From: an uncultured Eubacteriales bacterium
Lineage (GTDB): Bacteria; Bacillota; Clostridia; Peptostreptococcales; Anaerovoracaceae
Assembly (NCBI GenBank): GCA_900320285.1
Contig: ONRQ01000007.1
Span: 49,036 to 113,035 of the forward strand
Length of the DNA: 64,000 bases
Reading direction: 5' to 3'
Shown here: positions 1 to 8,476 of the stretch, piece after piece
How positions within the stretch are numbered: the first letter of the stretch is position 1
Layout of the letters: each line of letters opens with the position of its first letter
The notes under the pieces: model-generated
Seen by the model: only the letters and a program-made list of their open reading frames with translations
What the model was told of the DNA's origin: nothing
Databases searched by the model: none
Translations under genes and position numbers: made by a program

Positions 1-24
1 GCGATAATATAAAAAACGATACAG

Positions 25-47
25 ACCGCCCGGTCCAGGGCGGTTTT
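25..47 (+). terminator. Terminator of an upstream gene outside the window
   Basis: Seven-base-pair stem ACCGCCC/GGGCGGT around a six-base loop, followed by a short T run. It probably ends transcription of a gene lying left of the window. Confidence 0.6.
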
Positions 48-64
48 CTGATGCTTCGTTTCTC

Positions 65-140
65 GTGAACGAAAATTCACTTGACAGCGGCAAGTCATTG
101 AAATACTATGTAGTTGAACTTGTGAATTGGCATTCACAAG
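65..140 (+). promoter_or_regulatory. Promoter flanked by two palindromic operators
   Basis: A sigma-A promoter is visible: TTGACA at 81-86, a 17-bp spacer and TACTAT at 104-109. Two inverted repeats sharing the half-site GTGAA-N6-TTCAC flank it. The first is at 65-80, directly upstream of the -35 box. The second, at 119-140, has perfect 8-bp arms (CTTGTGAA and TTCACAAG) and lies just past the expected transcription start. Such paired sites are typical of a dimeric TetR-type repressor, and one is encoded two genes' length downstream at 1664. The link to that regulator is inference. Confidence 0.7.
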
Positions 141-162
141 AGAAAAACAGGAGGAATTCAAT

Positions 163-1647
163 ATGGCATATAACGGTTTTGCGATAGACAAGTATCTCGA
201 TGCTGAAGCAGTGAATGCACAGCTCGACAAACTCATAAAAAGCCCTGTATACGGAGTGCTGCCTGACGCGCTTGCAGAATATGAAAGTGAGTATTTTGAA
301 AAGAAATGCGCGCGTTCCAAAGAAGAGATCAGCGAGGCAAAGAATATAATTCCGGGAGGAGTGCAGCATAATCTGGCGTTCAACTATCCGTTCCCTATAG
401 TCATAACAAAGGCGGATGGAGCTAAACTCTACGATATCGACGGCAACGAGTATTACGACCTGCTGCAGGCCGGCGGACCGACTGTTCTCGGCAGCAATCC
501 TGAATGCATTAGGGAAAAGGTCATAGATCTGCTCAACACCTGCGGACCGTCAACAGGACTTTTCCACGAGTACGAATATAAGCTCGCCAAAAAAATCTCC
601 GATCTTGTACCGTCCGTTGAAATGTTCCGCATGCTGGGATCGGGTACTGAGGCAGATATGGTAGCTGCAAGAGTGGCAAGACTGAAGACCGGGCATAAGA
701 ATATCCTGAAGATGGGCGGAGCCTACCACGGATGGTCCGACATGCTCTGCTACGGTATCAGAATACCGGGCACAAAGGGCTTGCAGTCAAGGGGCGTACC
801 AAACTACGCCTTCAGCCATACCGATGAATTCTTCCCGGGAGACCTCGACGACCTCGAGAAAAAGCTCAGAAGAAACAAACTGACCGGCGGCACAGCAGCA
901 GTCTACGTAGAGCCGGTCGGCCCTGAGAGCGGCACGTGGCCTGTCACAAAGGAATTCATAGAGGGCACAGTAGAGCTTGCTCATAAATACGGCGCGCTCG
1001 TGATTTTCGATGAAGTAGTAACAGGATTCCGTATTGGTCTTTCAGGGGCACAGGGATATTTCGGAGTCGATCCGGATCTGACAGTCTTCGGCAAGGTCAT
1101 CGCAGGCGGATATCCGGGCGCAGGCGGCATAGGAGGTCACAGGGACTGCATGCAGCATCTTGGCGCCGGACTCGATTCGTCCGGAAAGAAAGTCAAAAAA
1201 GCTCTCTGCGGAGGCACTATGGCTGCTACACCGATCAGCTGCTGCGCGGGCTATTATACTCTTGAAGAGATTGAGAGAACCAACGCCTGCGAGAAGGCAG
1301 GACGCCTGGCAGACCGCCTGACAGAAGGCATCAGGGCATCTGTAGAAAGACACGGACTTCCGTTCGTGGTATTCAACCAGGGCTCAATCTGCCATGTCGA
1401 TACTGTCGGCACCATGCACTTTGCAGTCGACTGGAGCAAGCCATGGACATTGCCGAAGGTGCTGAAGGAGACTTCGAGAAGACAGATAGAGATGGAGCAT
1501 ATCGGAGCCGCATACATGGCAGAGGGAATCATCACACTTGCCGGGTCCAGACTCTACACAAGCGCTGCCTACGATGAGGAGATGATAGACGATGTCATCT
1601 CAAGGTTTGACAGAGTATTCTCAAAGTGCGGAAAACTGGAAGACTAA
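163..1647 (+). CDS. Class III PLP-dependent aminotransferase, HemL-like
   Basis: About 494 residues of a fold-type I, class III aminotransferase resembling glutamate-1-semialdehyde 2,1-aminomutase. Visible marks are the DGAKLYDIDGNEYYDL strand near residue 87, GSGTEAD and GGAYHGWSD in the cofactor pocket, the PLP-contacting Asp of FDEVVTGFR (about 283) and the likely Schiff-base Lys in FGKVIAGG (about 311). It is some 60 residues longer than typical HemL because of its N terminus, and no other haem-synthesis gene is near, so an amino-acid or amine aminotransferase is as likely as a true aminomutase. The ATG at 163 is chosen because AGGAGGA lies seven bases upstream; the open frame extends further 5' but across the operator. 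Confidence 0.85.
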   Translation: MAYNGFAIDKYLDAEAVNAQLDKLIKSPVYGVLPDALAEYESEYFEKKCARSKEEISEAKNIIPGGVQHNLAFNYPFPIVITKADGAKLYDIDGNEYYDLLQAGGPTVLGSNPECIREKVIDLLNTCGPSTGLFHEYEYKLAKKISDLVPSVEMFRMLGSGTEADMVAARVARLKTGHKNILKMGGAYHGWSDMLCYGIRIPGTKGLQSRGVPNYAFSHTDEFFPGDLDDLEKKLRRNKLTGGTAAVYVEPVGPESGTWPVTKEFIEGTVELAHKYGALVIFDEVVTGFRIGLSGAQGYFGVDPDLTVFGKVIAGGYPGAGGIGGHRDCMQHLGAGLDSSGKKVKKALCGGTMAATPISCCAGYYTLEEIERTNACEKAGRLADRLTEGIRASVERHGLPFVVFNQGSICHVDTVGTMHFAVDWSKPWTLPKVLKETSRRQIEMEHIGAAYMAEGIITLAGSRLYTSAAYDEEMIDDVISRFDRVFSKCGKLED

Positions 1648-1663
1648 GGAACGGTGACCGGAT

Positions 1664-2293
1664 ATGCTCAAACCATTGACAAAAGAGCAGACAGACAGGA
1701 TCCTTTCAATCGCCGCCGAGGAGTTTGCGGACAGGGGATTCGCGGGCACTGCCGTGGGGTCGATCGCAAAAAAGGCCGGGGTCAGCGTCGGTGTTATCTA
1801 CAAGTACTATGCGGGCAAGGAAGCACTTTTTAATGCATGTGTCAGCAAGAGCCTCGATTCCATGGAAGAAGTACTCGATATGGCCGGGAACGATGGCGGC
1901 TCGCTTATGGATATGATAGAGAACCTGATCAGGAGAATGCAGACTTTTGCTAAAGAAAATCCGGAATATATCAGGCTCTATCACCAGATAACGGTATCCG
2001 GGTCTCCTGCGGGAAAGACACAAAGTGCCGAGCTTATCGAGAGCGGAACCGCGAAGATATACGGTGAGTTCATCAAAAGGGCGGCGAGGTCCGGAGAAAT
2101 ACGTAATGACATCGATCCGGCTGCGTTCGCGTTCCTCATAGATGATCTTCTGATGATGCTTCATTTTTCCTATGCATGCGACTATTATAAAGACAGATTC
2201 AGGATATATTTCGGCGATAATGCTCTGGATAAGGATAAGGAAGTAAGGGAGCAGATGCTGAAGTTTATCGGATCCGCTTTGAAGGCTGATTAA
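1664..2293 (+). CDS. TetR/AcrR family transcriptional regulator
   Basis: A 209-residue protein with an N-terminal TetR helix-turn-helix (about residues 10-57, including DRGFAGTAVGSIAKKAGVS and the following GVIYKYYAGKEALF) and a helical ligand-binding C-terminal domain. It begins 16 bp after the aminotransferase stop, so the two are probably cotranscribed. It is the natural candidate to bind the twin palindromes at 65-140, giving autoregulation of the pair. The ligand is unknown. Confidence 0.88.
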   Translation: MLKPLTKEQTDRILSIAAEEFADRGFAGTAVGSIAKKAGVSVGVIYKYYAGKEALFNACVSKSLDSMEEVLDMAGNDGGSLMDMIENLIRRMQTFAKENPEYIRLYHQITVSGSPAGKTQSAELIESGTAKIYGEFIKRAARSGEIRNDIDPAAFAFLIDDLLMMLHFSYACDYYKDRFRIYFGDNALDKDKEVREQMLKFIGSALKAD

Positions 2294-2318
2294 GCAAAAA
2301 AAAACGGGTGAAAACCCC

Positions 2319-2483
2319 TTGCAATTGCAGGAATGATTACCTATAATATATGGGCGCGCGTCTTGCGCGCCTATATTTATTTGTCACACTGCAGCCAGCC
2401 GCGGTGCCCTGAAACTCAGGGGTTTAAGGCGTATGGCCCAAGGGCTGAGGCTCAGTGGAAGTTGATTAACCGGAGGTTAAAAA
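2319..2483 (+). promoter_or_regulatory. rpsB promoter and structured 5' leader
   Basis: TTGCAA at 2319-2324, 17-bp spacer and TATAAT at 2342-2347. The transcript should begin near 2354, at a GC-only hairpin (2353-2359 with 2365-2371). A second hairpin CCCTGA/TCAGGG lies at 2407-2421. The leader of about 130 nt may carry autoregulation by S2, but I cannot match it to a described S2 leader. Confidence 0.6.
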
Positions 2484-3236
2484 ATGTCAGTAGTATCAAT
2501 GAAACAGCTGCTCGAAGCAGGCGTCCATTTCGGACATCAGACAAGAAGATGGAACCCTAAGATGGCTCCTTACATCTTCGCAGAGAGAAACGGAATCTAC
2601 ATCATCGACCTTCAGCAGACGCTGGGACTTATCGATGACGCGTATGATTTCATGAGAAAGGTCGGAGAGACCGGCAAGCCGGTTCTTTTCGTCGGAACAA
2701 AGAAGCAGGCTCAGGCTGCCATCAAGGATGAGGCTGAGAGATGCGGAATGTTCTATGTAAACGAGAGATGGCTGGGCGGAATGCTCACAAACCACAAGAC
2801 CATCAGCAAGAGAATCGAAAGACTCGCAGAGATCAGACAGATGCAGGAAGACGGCACTATCAACAAGTATGCCAAGAAAGAAGCACTGAAGCTGATCGCT
2901 GAGGCTGACAAGCTCGAGAAGTATCTCGGCGGAATCAAGGACATGAAGGGAATGCCTGGTGCAATCTTCGTTGTAGACCCTAAGAAGGAAAGAATCGCTG
3001 TCAAGGAAGCCGCTATCCTCGGTATCCCTGTAGTAGGTATGGTAGATACCAACTGCGATCCTGACGACGTAGACTATGTAATTCCTGCAAACGATGACGC
3101 TATCAGAGCCGTAAAGCTGATCACAAGCTGCATGGCTGACGCTATTATCGAAGCAAAGCAGGGTGAGAGCTTCCAGGAAGCTCCTGCAGAGGCTGCTGAG
3201 GCTGAAGCAGAAGAGGAAGCTGCAGACGAAGAGTAA
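2484..3236 (+). CDS. rpsB: 30S ribosomal protein S2
   Basis: A 250-residue S2 protein of normal length, starting [20 protein letters not shown], the conserved N terminus of the family, with the [10 protein letters not shown] and [11 protein letters not shown] motifs. The C-terminal tail is rich in Ala and Glu. An RBS CGGAGG lies seven bases upstream of the ATG. It is followed after 14 bp by tsf, the usual bacterial arrangement. Located in the small ribosomal subunit, needed for translation initiation. Confidence 0.98.
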   Translation: MSVVSMKQLLEAGVHFGHQTRRWNPKMAPYIFAERNGIYIIDLQQTLGLIDDAYDFMRKVGETGKPVLFVGTKKQAQAAIKDEAERCGMFYVNERWLGGMLTNHKTISKRIERLAEIRQMQEDGTINKYAKKEALKLIAEADKLEKYLGGIKDMKGMPGAIFVVDPKKERIAVKEAAILGIPVVGMVDTNCDPDDVDYVIPANDDAIRAVKLITSCMADAIIEAKQGESFQEAPAEAAEAEAEEEAADEE

Positions 3237-3250
3237 TTAAGGAGGAAACA

Positions 3251-4348
3251 ATGGCTGTAACAGCAAAGATGGTGAAAGAACTGCGCGAAATGACAGGCGC
3301 AGGTATGATGGACTGCAAGAAGGCTCTGGTCGAAGCTGATGGAGATATGGACAGAGCGGTAGAAGTACTTAGAGAAAAGGGACTTTCGAAGGCTGCTAAG
3401 AAGGCCGGCAGAATCGCTGCTATGGGTCTTGTCAGAACTGCAACTTCAGCAGATGGCAAGACAGCCGCTATTGTAGAAGTAAACTCTGAAACAGACTTCG
3501 TTGCCAAGAACGACGAATTCATCGGATTTGTTGACAAACTGGCCAATCTGGCACTTGAGGCAGAAAGCACTGATATGGATGCATTCAAGGCTATGCCTTT
3601 TGAGGGTTCAACAGTAGGAGAAGCTCTGACAGCTCTCATCGCAAAGATCGGTGAAAACATGTCAGTAAGAAGAATCGAAAAGGCTTCCGGAGAAGTCCTT
3701 GCTACTTACATCCACGGCGGCGGAAACATCGGCGTTCTTGTTGCTGCAAACGGCGCAGACAATGATGAGAACAAAGCTGCACTGAAGAACATTGCAATGC
3801 AGGTAGCAGCAATGAATCCTCAGTATGTAAGCAGAGACGAGATCTCCGAAGAGGAACTTGCAAGTCTCAGCAAGATCACTCTTGAGAGCGCACTTAATGA
3901 TCCGTTCACACTTCCTAAGCCGATCCTGAATGGTCTTCTTGACAAGGTTGCCGGCGTATGGGGTGATGATGATGTTGCGATCCTGAAAGAAAAGAGAGCA
4001 GACAAGAGCTTCAACTTCAACTATCTGCCAAACTTCCTTTCGGAAGAAGCAAAGACAAGACTTGCAGGTCTTGCTATTGCTGCAAAGCTTGAGATCTCCG
4101 AAAACAAGATCTTCAAAGGTCTTGTTGACGGACGTATCAAAAAGCAGCTGAAAGAGATCTGCCTGCTTGATCAGGTTTATGTAAGAGCTGAAGACGGCAA
4201 GCAGACTGTTGCTGAGTATCTGAAATCTGTTGACAAAGATCTGTCACTGGTTAAGGTAGTCAGATTCGAGGTAGGCGAAGGCATCGAGAAGAAGGAAGAA
4301 GACTTCGCAGCAGAGGTAGCTGCACAGATGAACGCAGCTAACAAATAA
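3251..4348 (+). CDS. tsf: Translation elongation factor Ts with an internal insertion
   Basis: EF-Ts recycles EF-Tu-GDP. The N terminus (VKELREMTGAGMMDCKKAL) and the TDFVAKN motif are canonical, and the C terminus (GRIKKQLKEICLLDQVYV to EDFAAEVAAQM) matches clostridial EF-Ts. The protein is 365 residues, against roughly 290-310 in most Firmicutes. The excess lies between the YVSRDE motif and the GRIKKQ motif, about residues 205-290, where a stretch with WGDDDVAILKEKRADKSFNF replaces a short linker. The RBS GGAGG is upstream and the reading frame is unbroken, so the insertion looks genuine. Confidence 0.96.
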   Translation: MAVTAKMVKELREMTGAGMMDCKKALVEADGDMDRAVEVLREKGLSKAAKKAGRIAAMGLVRTATSADGKTAAIVEVNSETDFVAKNDEFIGFVDKLANLALEAESTDMDAFKAMPFEGSTVGEALTALIAKIGENMSVRRIEKASGEVLATYIHGGGNIGVLVAANGADNDENKAALKNIAMQVAAMNPQYVSRDEISEEELASLSKITLESALNDPFTLPKPILNGLLDKVAGVWGDDDVAILKEKRADKSFNFNYLPNFLSEEAKTRLAGLAIAAKLEISENKIFKGLVDGRIKKQLKEICLLDQVYVRAEDGKQTVAEYLKSVDKDLSLVKVVRFEVGEGIEKKEEDFAAEVAAQMNAANK

Positions 4349-4370
4349 GACTGAACAGGCTGAAAACCTA

Positions 4371-4406
4371 AAAAGATGGGTGCTGATTATCAGTACCCAT
4401 CTTTGT
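4371..4406. terminator. Bidirectional terminator between tsf and the glycosyltransferase
   Basis: Ten-base-pair arms AAAGATGGGT and ACCCATCTTT at 4372-4404 with an inner CTGAT/ATCAG extension, and T-rich or A-rich flanks on both sides. It separates the convergent tsf and glycosyltransferase genes. Confidence 0.8.
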
Positions 4407-4407
4407 T

Positions 4408-5868
4408 TTACAGATAGCGGTCCAGCTTTTCCCAGAGGTCATCGCGGGCCTCTGTCAGCTGTTCCTTTATATCATTACCGATCGAAATGAGATTTTGCTT
4501 TGCCTCATAAGTTGTGGCAATGGCGTCGACTATCGCTTTATTGCGCATCGAGCGAAGAGAGGATTCAACCTCTTCCTGAGTCTCTTCCAGGTCTCGCTTC
4601 AGAGCCTTACCCGCGGCATCGATATTACCGAGTATCTGCATCAGCTCGCCCTGAGACTGCATCCATGATCCTTTTACAGGATCGCGTCTTCCGTAGACGC
4701 CGCTTCTGAAATTATCCAGCACCACTTCATAACGTTCATATGCGTGAGCAACGGCATCCTCCCATGAGATGTAAAGTTCATCTCCGGCACCTTTTCCGAC
4801 GGCATGCATACGCTCGGGATTTGCACAGAGATCTCTGAGCTTCGCGGCAAGCGACGAGGAGTTTTCATCTATGAGAAACCCGTTCCTGTTGTCTGAAACG
4901 CCTTCCGACGCGCAGCTGCCTGATACTATCACTGACGCGGTGTCAGACGCCGCAGCTTCCCTTACTACCAGCCCGTTGGTATCAAAAGTGGAAGGGAAGA
5001 GGAAAAGATCAGCGCGTCTGTACCATGCGCGAAGCTTTTTCCTGTTTGAGATCGCTCCGGTGAAGAAGACTTTGTGCCCGAGACCCAGCTCTAAAGTGTA
5101 TTCCCGCACCTGGCGTTCATCGCCGCCGCCTCCTACAAATACCATACGGAAGTCGATTCCTCTTTTTTCAAGTTCTTTCAGAGCGTCGAGAATTATGCGC
5201 AGTCCCTTGTACCACATAAGCCTTCCGATGAAGAGGAAGCATGGAATTCCTGAAGGCAGATCAAAGTCCGAAGTCGTTTCAGCGACCAGACTGTCAGACA
5301 CTTTTTCTCTTGGCAGGTCGACGCCGTTAGGCATCACTATATAATCCCCCTCATAGCCGATCGACCTGAGGTTTTCTCCCGCACCTTTGCTGACAGTCCA
5401 GATCTCATCACATGCATTCACGTTGCTGAGGAGTGCCTGAAGGGCGCTTTCCTGCAACAGCTTGCTTTTGACGGCGTTCGCGATATCGATGTCGTATTTT
5501 GTGTGCCATGTCAGTACAAGAGGCAGATCATATGCTTCCGCAAGCTGCCTTGCAAGCAGACAGGAAGTGATTGGGCAGTGGCTGTGAAGCAGCGATACAT
5601 TCTGCGCTTCGACTTCATGGGCTGCCTCAGGTGAAAAAGGATAGCCTGTAACATAGCCGAAGAGCTTGCGTGTGTCGATGCTCGGATATCTCACTACAGA
5701 AAATTCATACGCACTGTCGTCTGCTCCCGGCATATTAGGAGTCACAACAAGCGAATGTGCATGGTTGCGCTCGATTATTTGAGCATAGTTAAATACCGCA
5801 TTAGCGACTCCGTCGAGTATAGGCGGGAATGAATCATTAAGTAAGCAAATCGTCTGTTTGTTTTCCAT
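4408..5868 (-). CDS. GT4-type glycosyltransferase with C-terminal coiled-coil extension
   Basis: A 486-residue cytoplasmic glycosyltransferase. The N-terminal domain begins with ICLLNDSFPPILDGVANAV, typical of GT4 enzymes that work on diacylglycerol or phosphatidylinositol acceptors. The nucleotide-sugar domain has FIGRLMWYKGLRIILDAL and the acidic-loop region FLFPSTFDTNGLVVREAAA, in which the ExxxxxxE glycosyltransferase signature is weakened. Residues after about 390 form a helical extension predicted to be coiled coil (LMQILGNIDAAGKALKRDLE onward). Acceptor and product are not evident. It is alone on the minus strand and divergent from the cation efflux gene. Confidence 0.85.
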   Translation of the reverse strand: MENKQTICLLNDSFPPILDGVANAVFNYAQIIERNHAHSLVVTPNMPGADDSAYEFSVVRYPSIDTRKLFGYVTGYPFSPEAAHEVEAQNVSLLHSHCPITSCLLARQLAEAYDLPLVLTWHTKYDIDIANAVKSKLLQESALQALLSNVNACDEIWTVSKGAGENLRSIGYEGDYIVMPNGVDLPREKVSDSLVAETTSDFDLPSGIPCFLFIGRLMWYKGLRIILDALKELEKRGIDFRMVFVGGGGDERQVREYTLELGLGHKVFFTGAISNRKKLRAWYRRADLFLFPSTFDTNGLVVREAAASDTASVIVSGSCASEGVSDNRNGFLIDENSSSLAAKLRDLCANPERMHAVGKGAGDELYISWEDAVAHAYERYEVVLDNFRSGVYGRRDPVKGSWMQSQGELMQILGNIDAAGKALKRDLEETQEEVESSLRSMRNKAIVDAIATTYEAKQNLISIGNDIKEQLTEARDDLWEKLDRYL

Positions 5869-5884
5869 GCCCTATATTGTAACA

Positions 5885-5943
5885 GATTCGCAACGCGAAT
5901 CATATGCCCCGGCATTGCCTGAATGTGTGTTTTGCAGTAAAAT
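5885..5943 (+). promoter_or_regulatory. Divergent intergenic region with 17-bp palindrome and promoter
   Basis: GATTCGC-AAC-GCGAATC at 5885-5901 is a perfect 7-bp-arm palindrome. Next to it is a promoter for the downstream gene: TTGCCT at 5915-5920, 17-bp spacer, TAAAAT at 5938-5943. The palindrome lies directly upstream of the -35 box and could be an operator for a metal-responsive or other dimeric regulator. Confidence 0.5.
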
Positions 5944-5982
5944 CACATTTAATTGGAAATTGATTCTGAATGGGTATATTAA

Positions 5983-7095
5983 ATGAATGAACAACAGAGC
6001 AGAGAGAAGATAATAGTAAGGACAAGTGTGGTAGGGATCGTAGTGAACCTGATGCTCGCAGCATTTAAAGCTGCCGTAGGTATACTGTCAAACTCGATCG
6101 CTGTAGTACTGGATGCTGTAAACAATCTGTCTGATGCGCTGTCTTCCATCATAACCATAATAGGTGCTAAGGTAGCGGGGAAAAAGCCTGATAAAAATCA
6201 TCCGCTCGGTCACGGACGAAGCGAATACCTGTCAGCGCTGATCGTAGCTGCAATAGTAATGTACGCAGGAATCACATCACTGGTCGAATCGGTAAAGAAG
6301 ATAATTGATCCGGTCGAAGCACACTACACAACTACTGCTCTCGTCATCATCGGCGTTGCCGTAATCACAAAGATACTTCTCGGCAGATACGTAAAGGCAA
6401 AAGGCGAGCAAACGGGTTCAGGAGCTTTGGTTGCTTCAGGCACAGACGCGCTGTCAGATGCCGCGATTTCAGCCGGAGTTCTCATCACGGCTCTGATATA
6501 TACACTCAAAGGAATCTCCCTGGAAGCATACATGGGTGTTATCATTTCAGGCTTCATTATCAAGGCGGGCTATGAAATGATCAGTGATACTGTCAGCGAT
6601 ATTCTCGGAAGGCGAGCTGATGTTGAGACTTCAAAGAAAATAAAGGAAATAGTAACCAGTGAGCCTGCTGTGCTTGGAGCATATGATCTCTTCGTTCATA
6701 ATTACGGGCCTGACAGAGAGTATGCTTCCATTCATGTGGAACTTCCGGATGACATGACGGTGGATCAGGTAGACGTGCTTACAAGAAAGCTCACTGAAAG
6801 GGTCTACAGGGAGACAGGAGTTGTTCTTACGGGAGTAGGAGTATATTCCCGCAACGCGGACTCTAAGGCTGAGAATATCAGGGCTTCAATTGAAGAAATC
6901 GTGCTGGCCCATGAATGGGCGCTCCAGATGCACGGATTTTACATCGATGAAGAAAAAAAGATCATCAGATTCGATGTTGTCATGAGCTTTGACATATCTC
7001 ATGAAGAAGGAATAAAGATAATATGCGATGAGATAAGGGCAAAATACCCTGACTATAAAGTCATCGTTGTTGCAGACATAGATATCACGGATTAA
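5983..7095 (+). CDS. Cation diffusion facilitator family transporter
   Basis: A 370-residue CDF antiporter, expected in the cytoplasmic membrane exporting divalent metal such as zinc, iron or manganese. About six transmembrane helices fall in residues 15-205. The metal site motifs are visible: DAVNNLSDALSS in TM2, HPLGHGRSEY after it, and GTDALSDAAIS in TM5, giving Asp and Asn ligands of the DxxxD type. The C-terminal cytoplasmic domain runs from about 210 and is longer than usual, with an additional ferredoxin-like stretch at the end. Metal specificity cannot be read with confidence. HslO follows after 15 bp. Confidence 0.92.
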   Translation: MNEQQSREKIIVRTSVVGIVVNLMLAAFKAAVGILSNSIAVVLDAVNNLSDALSSIITIIGAKVAGKKPDKNHPLGHGRSEYLSALIVAAIVMYAGITSLVESVKKIIDPVEAHYTTTALVIIGVAVITKILLGRYVKAKGEQTGSGALVASGTDALSDAAISAGVLITALIYTLKGISLEAYMGVIISGFIIKAGYEMISDTVSDILGRRADVETSKKIKEIVTSEPAVLGAYDLFVHNYGPDREYASIHVELPDDMTVDQVDVLTRKLTERVYRETGVVLTGVGVYSRNADSKAENIRASIEEIVLAHEWALQMHGFYIDEEKKIIRFDVVMSFDISHEEGIKIICDEIRAKYPDYKVIVVADIDITD

Positions 7096-7110
7096 GGAAG
7101 TTTACAGAAT

Positions 7111-7986
7111 ATGAATGATTATATTGTAAGAGCAACTGCTGCGGGCGATACGGTGAGGGCGTTTGCCATAAAGTCAACAGGACTGACCGCAGAGGCGCGC
7201 GAAATACACCATACATTCCCTGTGGTGACAGCAGCTCTTGGAAGACTGCTGAGCGCCGGTGCAATGATGGGCTCAATGATGAAGGGTGAGAATGATAAGC
7301 TGACTCTACAGATGAAGGGCGACGGACCGATTGCGCAGATGACGGTAACAGCCGACAGCCATGGCAATGTGAAAGACTTTGCGGCAAATCCGGCTGTTGA
7401 TATACCGCTGAAGAGGGCAGGCAAGCTTGATGTAGGCGGAGCGGTAGGAAAGGGATTTCTTACCGTGATCATGGATCTCGGACTAAAGGAGCCGTATAAC
7501 GGGCAGGTAGAGATACAGACAGGTGAGATTGGCGATGATCTCGCATATTACTTCACTGTTTCCGAACAGACACCGTCGGTGGTGGGTCTTGGAGTCATGG
7601 TAGACACTGACAGCTCTGTAAAACACGCAGGCGGATTCATTCTTCAGGTGATGCCTGATGCTGCTGAGGAGACTATCGCAGCGCTCGAGGCAAAGGTGGC
7701 AGGAGCGGATCCGGTGACCACGATGATGGATAACGGCATGAGTCCTGAGGATATCCTTGAATACTATCTAGGTGATCTGGGACTCAGGATCACCGAAAAG
7801 CTGCCTGTCAGATACTACTGCGGATGTTCCAAGGAAAGGGTCGCAGGGGCTCTGGCAACCATAAGTACCGAGGATCTTAAAGAGATGATAAATGATGGAG
7901 AAGAAATAGAGGTTAAGTGCTATTTCTGCAATTCCGCTTATAAATTCAGAACTGAAGAACTTGAAGCGATGATAGCATCAAGATAG
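7111..7986 (+). CDS. hslO: Redox-regulated chaperone Hsp33
   Basis: A 291-residue Hsp33 homologue of standard length. It is a cytoplasmic holdase activated when oxidants release zinc from its C-terminal cysteines. The zinc site shows as CGC in YYCGCSKERV (about residue 235) and CYFC near residue 269, matching the family's CxC and CxxC pattern. The N-terminal domain starts MNDYIVRATAAGDTVRAFAI. It lies between a metal exporter and a flavin-fold protein, an association fitting stress response. Confidence 0.95.
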   Translation: MNDYIVRATAAGDTVRAFAIKSTGLTAEAREIHHTFPVVTAALGRLLSAGAMMGSMMKGENDKLTLQMKGDGPIAQMTVTADSHGNVKDFAANPAVDIPLKRAGKLDVGGAVGKGFLTVIMDLGLKEPYNGQVEIQTGEIGDDLAYYFTVSEQTPSVVGLGVMVDTDSSVKHAGGFILQVMPDAAEETIAALEAKVAGADPVTTMMDNGMSPEDILEYYLGDLGLRITEKLPVRYYCGCSKERVAGALATISTEDLKEMINDGEEIEVKCYFCNSAYKFRTEELEAMIASR

Positions 7987-7995
7987 GAGGAAAGC

Positions 7996-8472
7996 ATGTT
8001 CAGAAAAATGAGAAGAAGCCCGCAGGCACTGAGTCATGAGGAGATGATAGACCTGCTTAAGACGGAGACAAGAGGCGTCATGTCTGTTCAGGGGGATAAC
8101 GGATACCCATACGGATTTCCTATCAATCATTACTATGATGAAGAGACTAATAAGATCTACATCCACGGCGCAACGTTTGGCCACAGAGTCAGCGCTGTCA
8201 AGAAAGACCCTAAAGTCTCGTACTGCGTGTTCGGAGGCGAGTACCAGAAAGAGGGCGACTGGGCAAAGTATGTAAAGAGCGTCATCGTGTTCGGCAAAGC
8301 GGAGCTGGTGGAAGATGCCGGTGAGATAGTCAGGATCAGCAGACTTCTCTGCAGCAAGTTCCCTTGCCCTCCGGAATACGTAGACCACGAGATCGAGAAG
8401 GATGCTCCGAGGACGCTTGTTATCGGTATTAGTATTGAAGATATGAACGGCAAGCTTGTACACGAGGCATAG
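7996..8472 (+). CDS. Pyridoxamine 5'-phosphate oxidase-like flavin protein, NimA-type
   Basis: A 158-residue split-barrel protein of the PNPOx-like family, related to NimA-type 5-nitroimidazole reductases. Typical features are the early GVMSVQGDNGYPYGFPINHYYD strand pair, the IYIHGATFGHRVSAVKKDPKVSYCVFG core and the WAKYVKSVIVFGKAELVED segment. Substrate is unknown; many such proteins bind FMN, F420 or haem. RBS AGGAGGAAAGC directly precedes the ATG, nine bases after hslO ends. Confidence 0.85.
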   Translation: MFRKMRRSPQALSHEEMIDLLKTETRGVMSVQGDNGYPYGFPINHYYDEETNKIYIHGATFGHRVSAVKKDPKVSYCVFGGEYQKEGDWAKYVKSVIVFGKAELVEDAGEIVRISRLLCSKFPCPPEYVDHEIEKDAPRTLVIGISIEDMNGKLVHEA

Positions 8473-8476
8473 TGTC

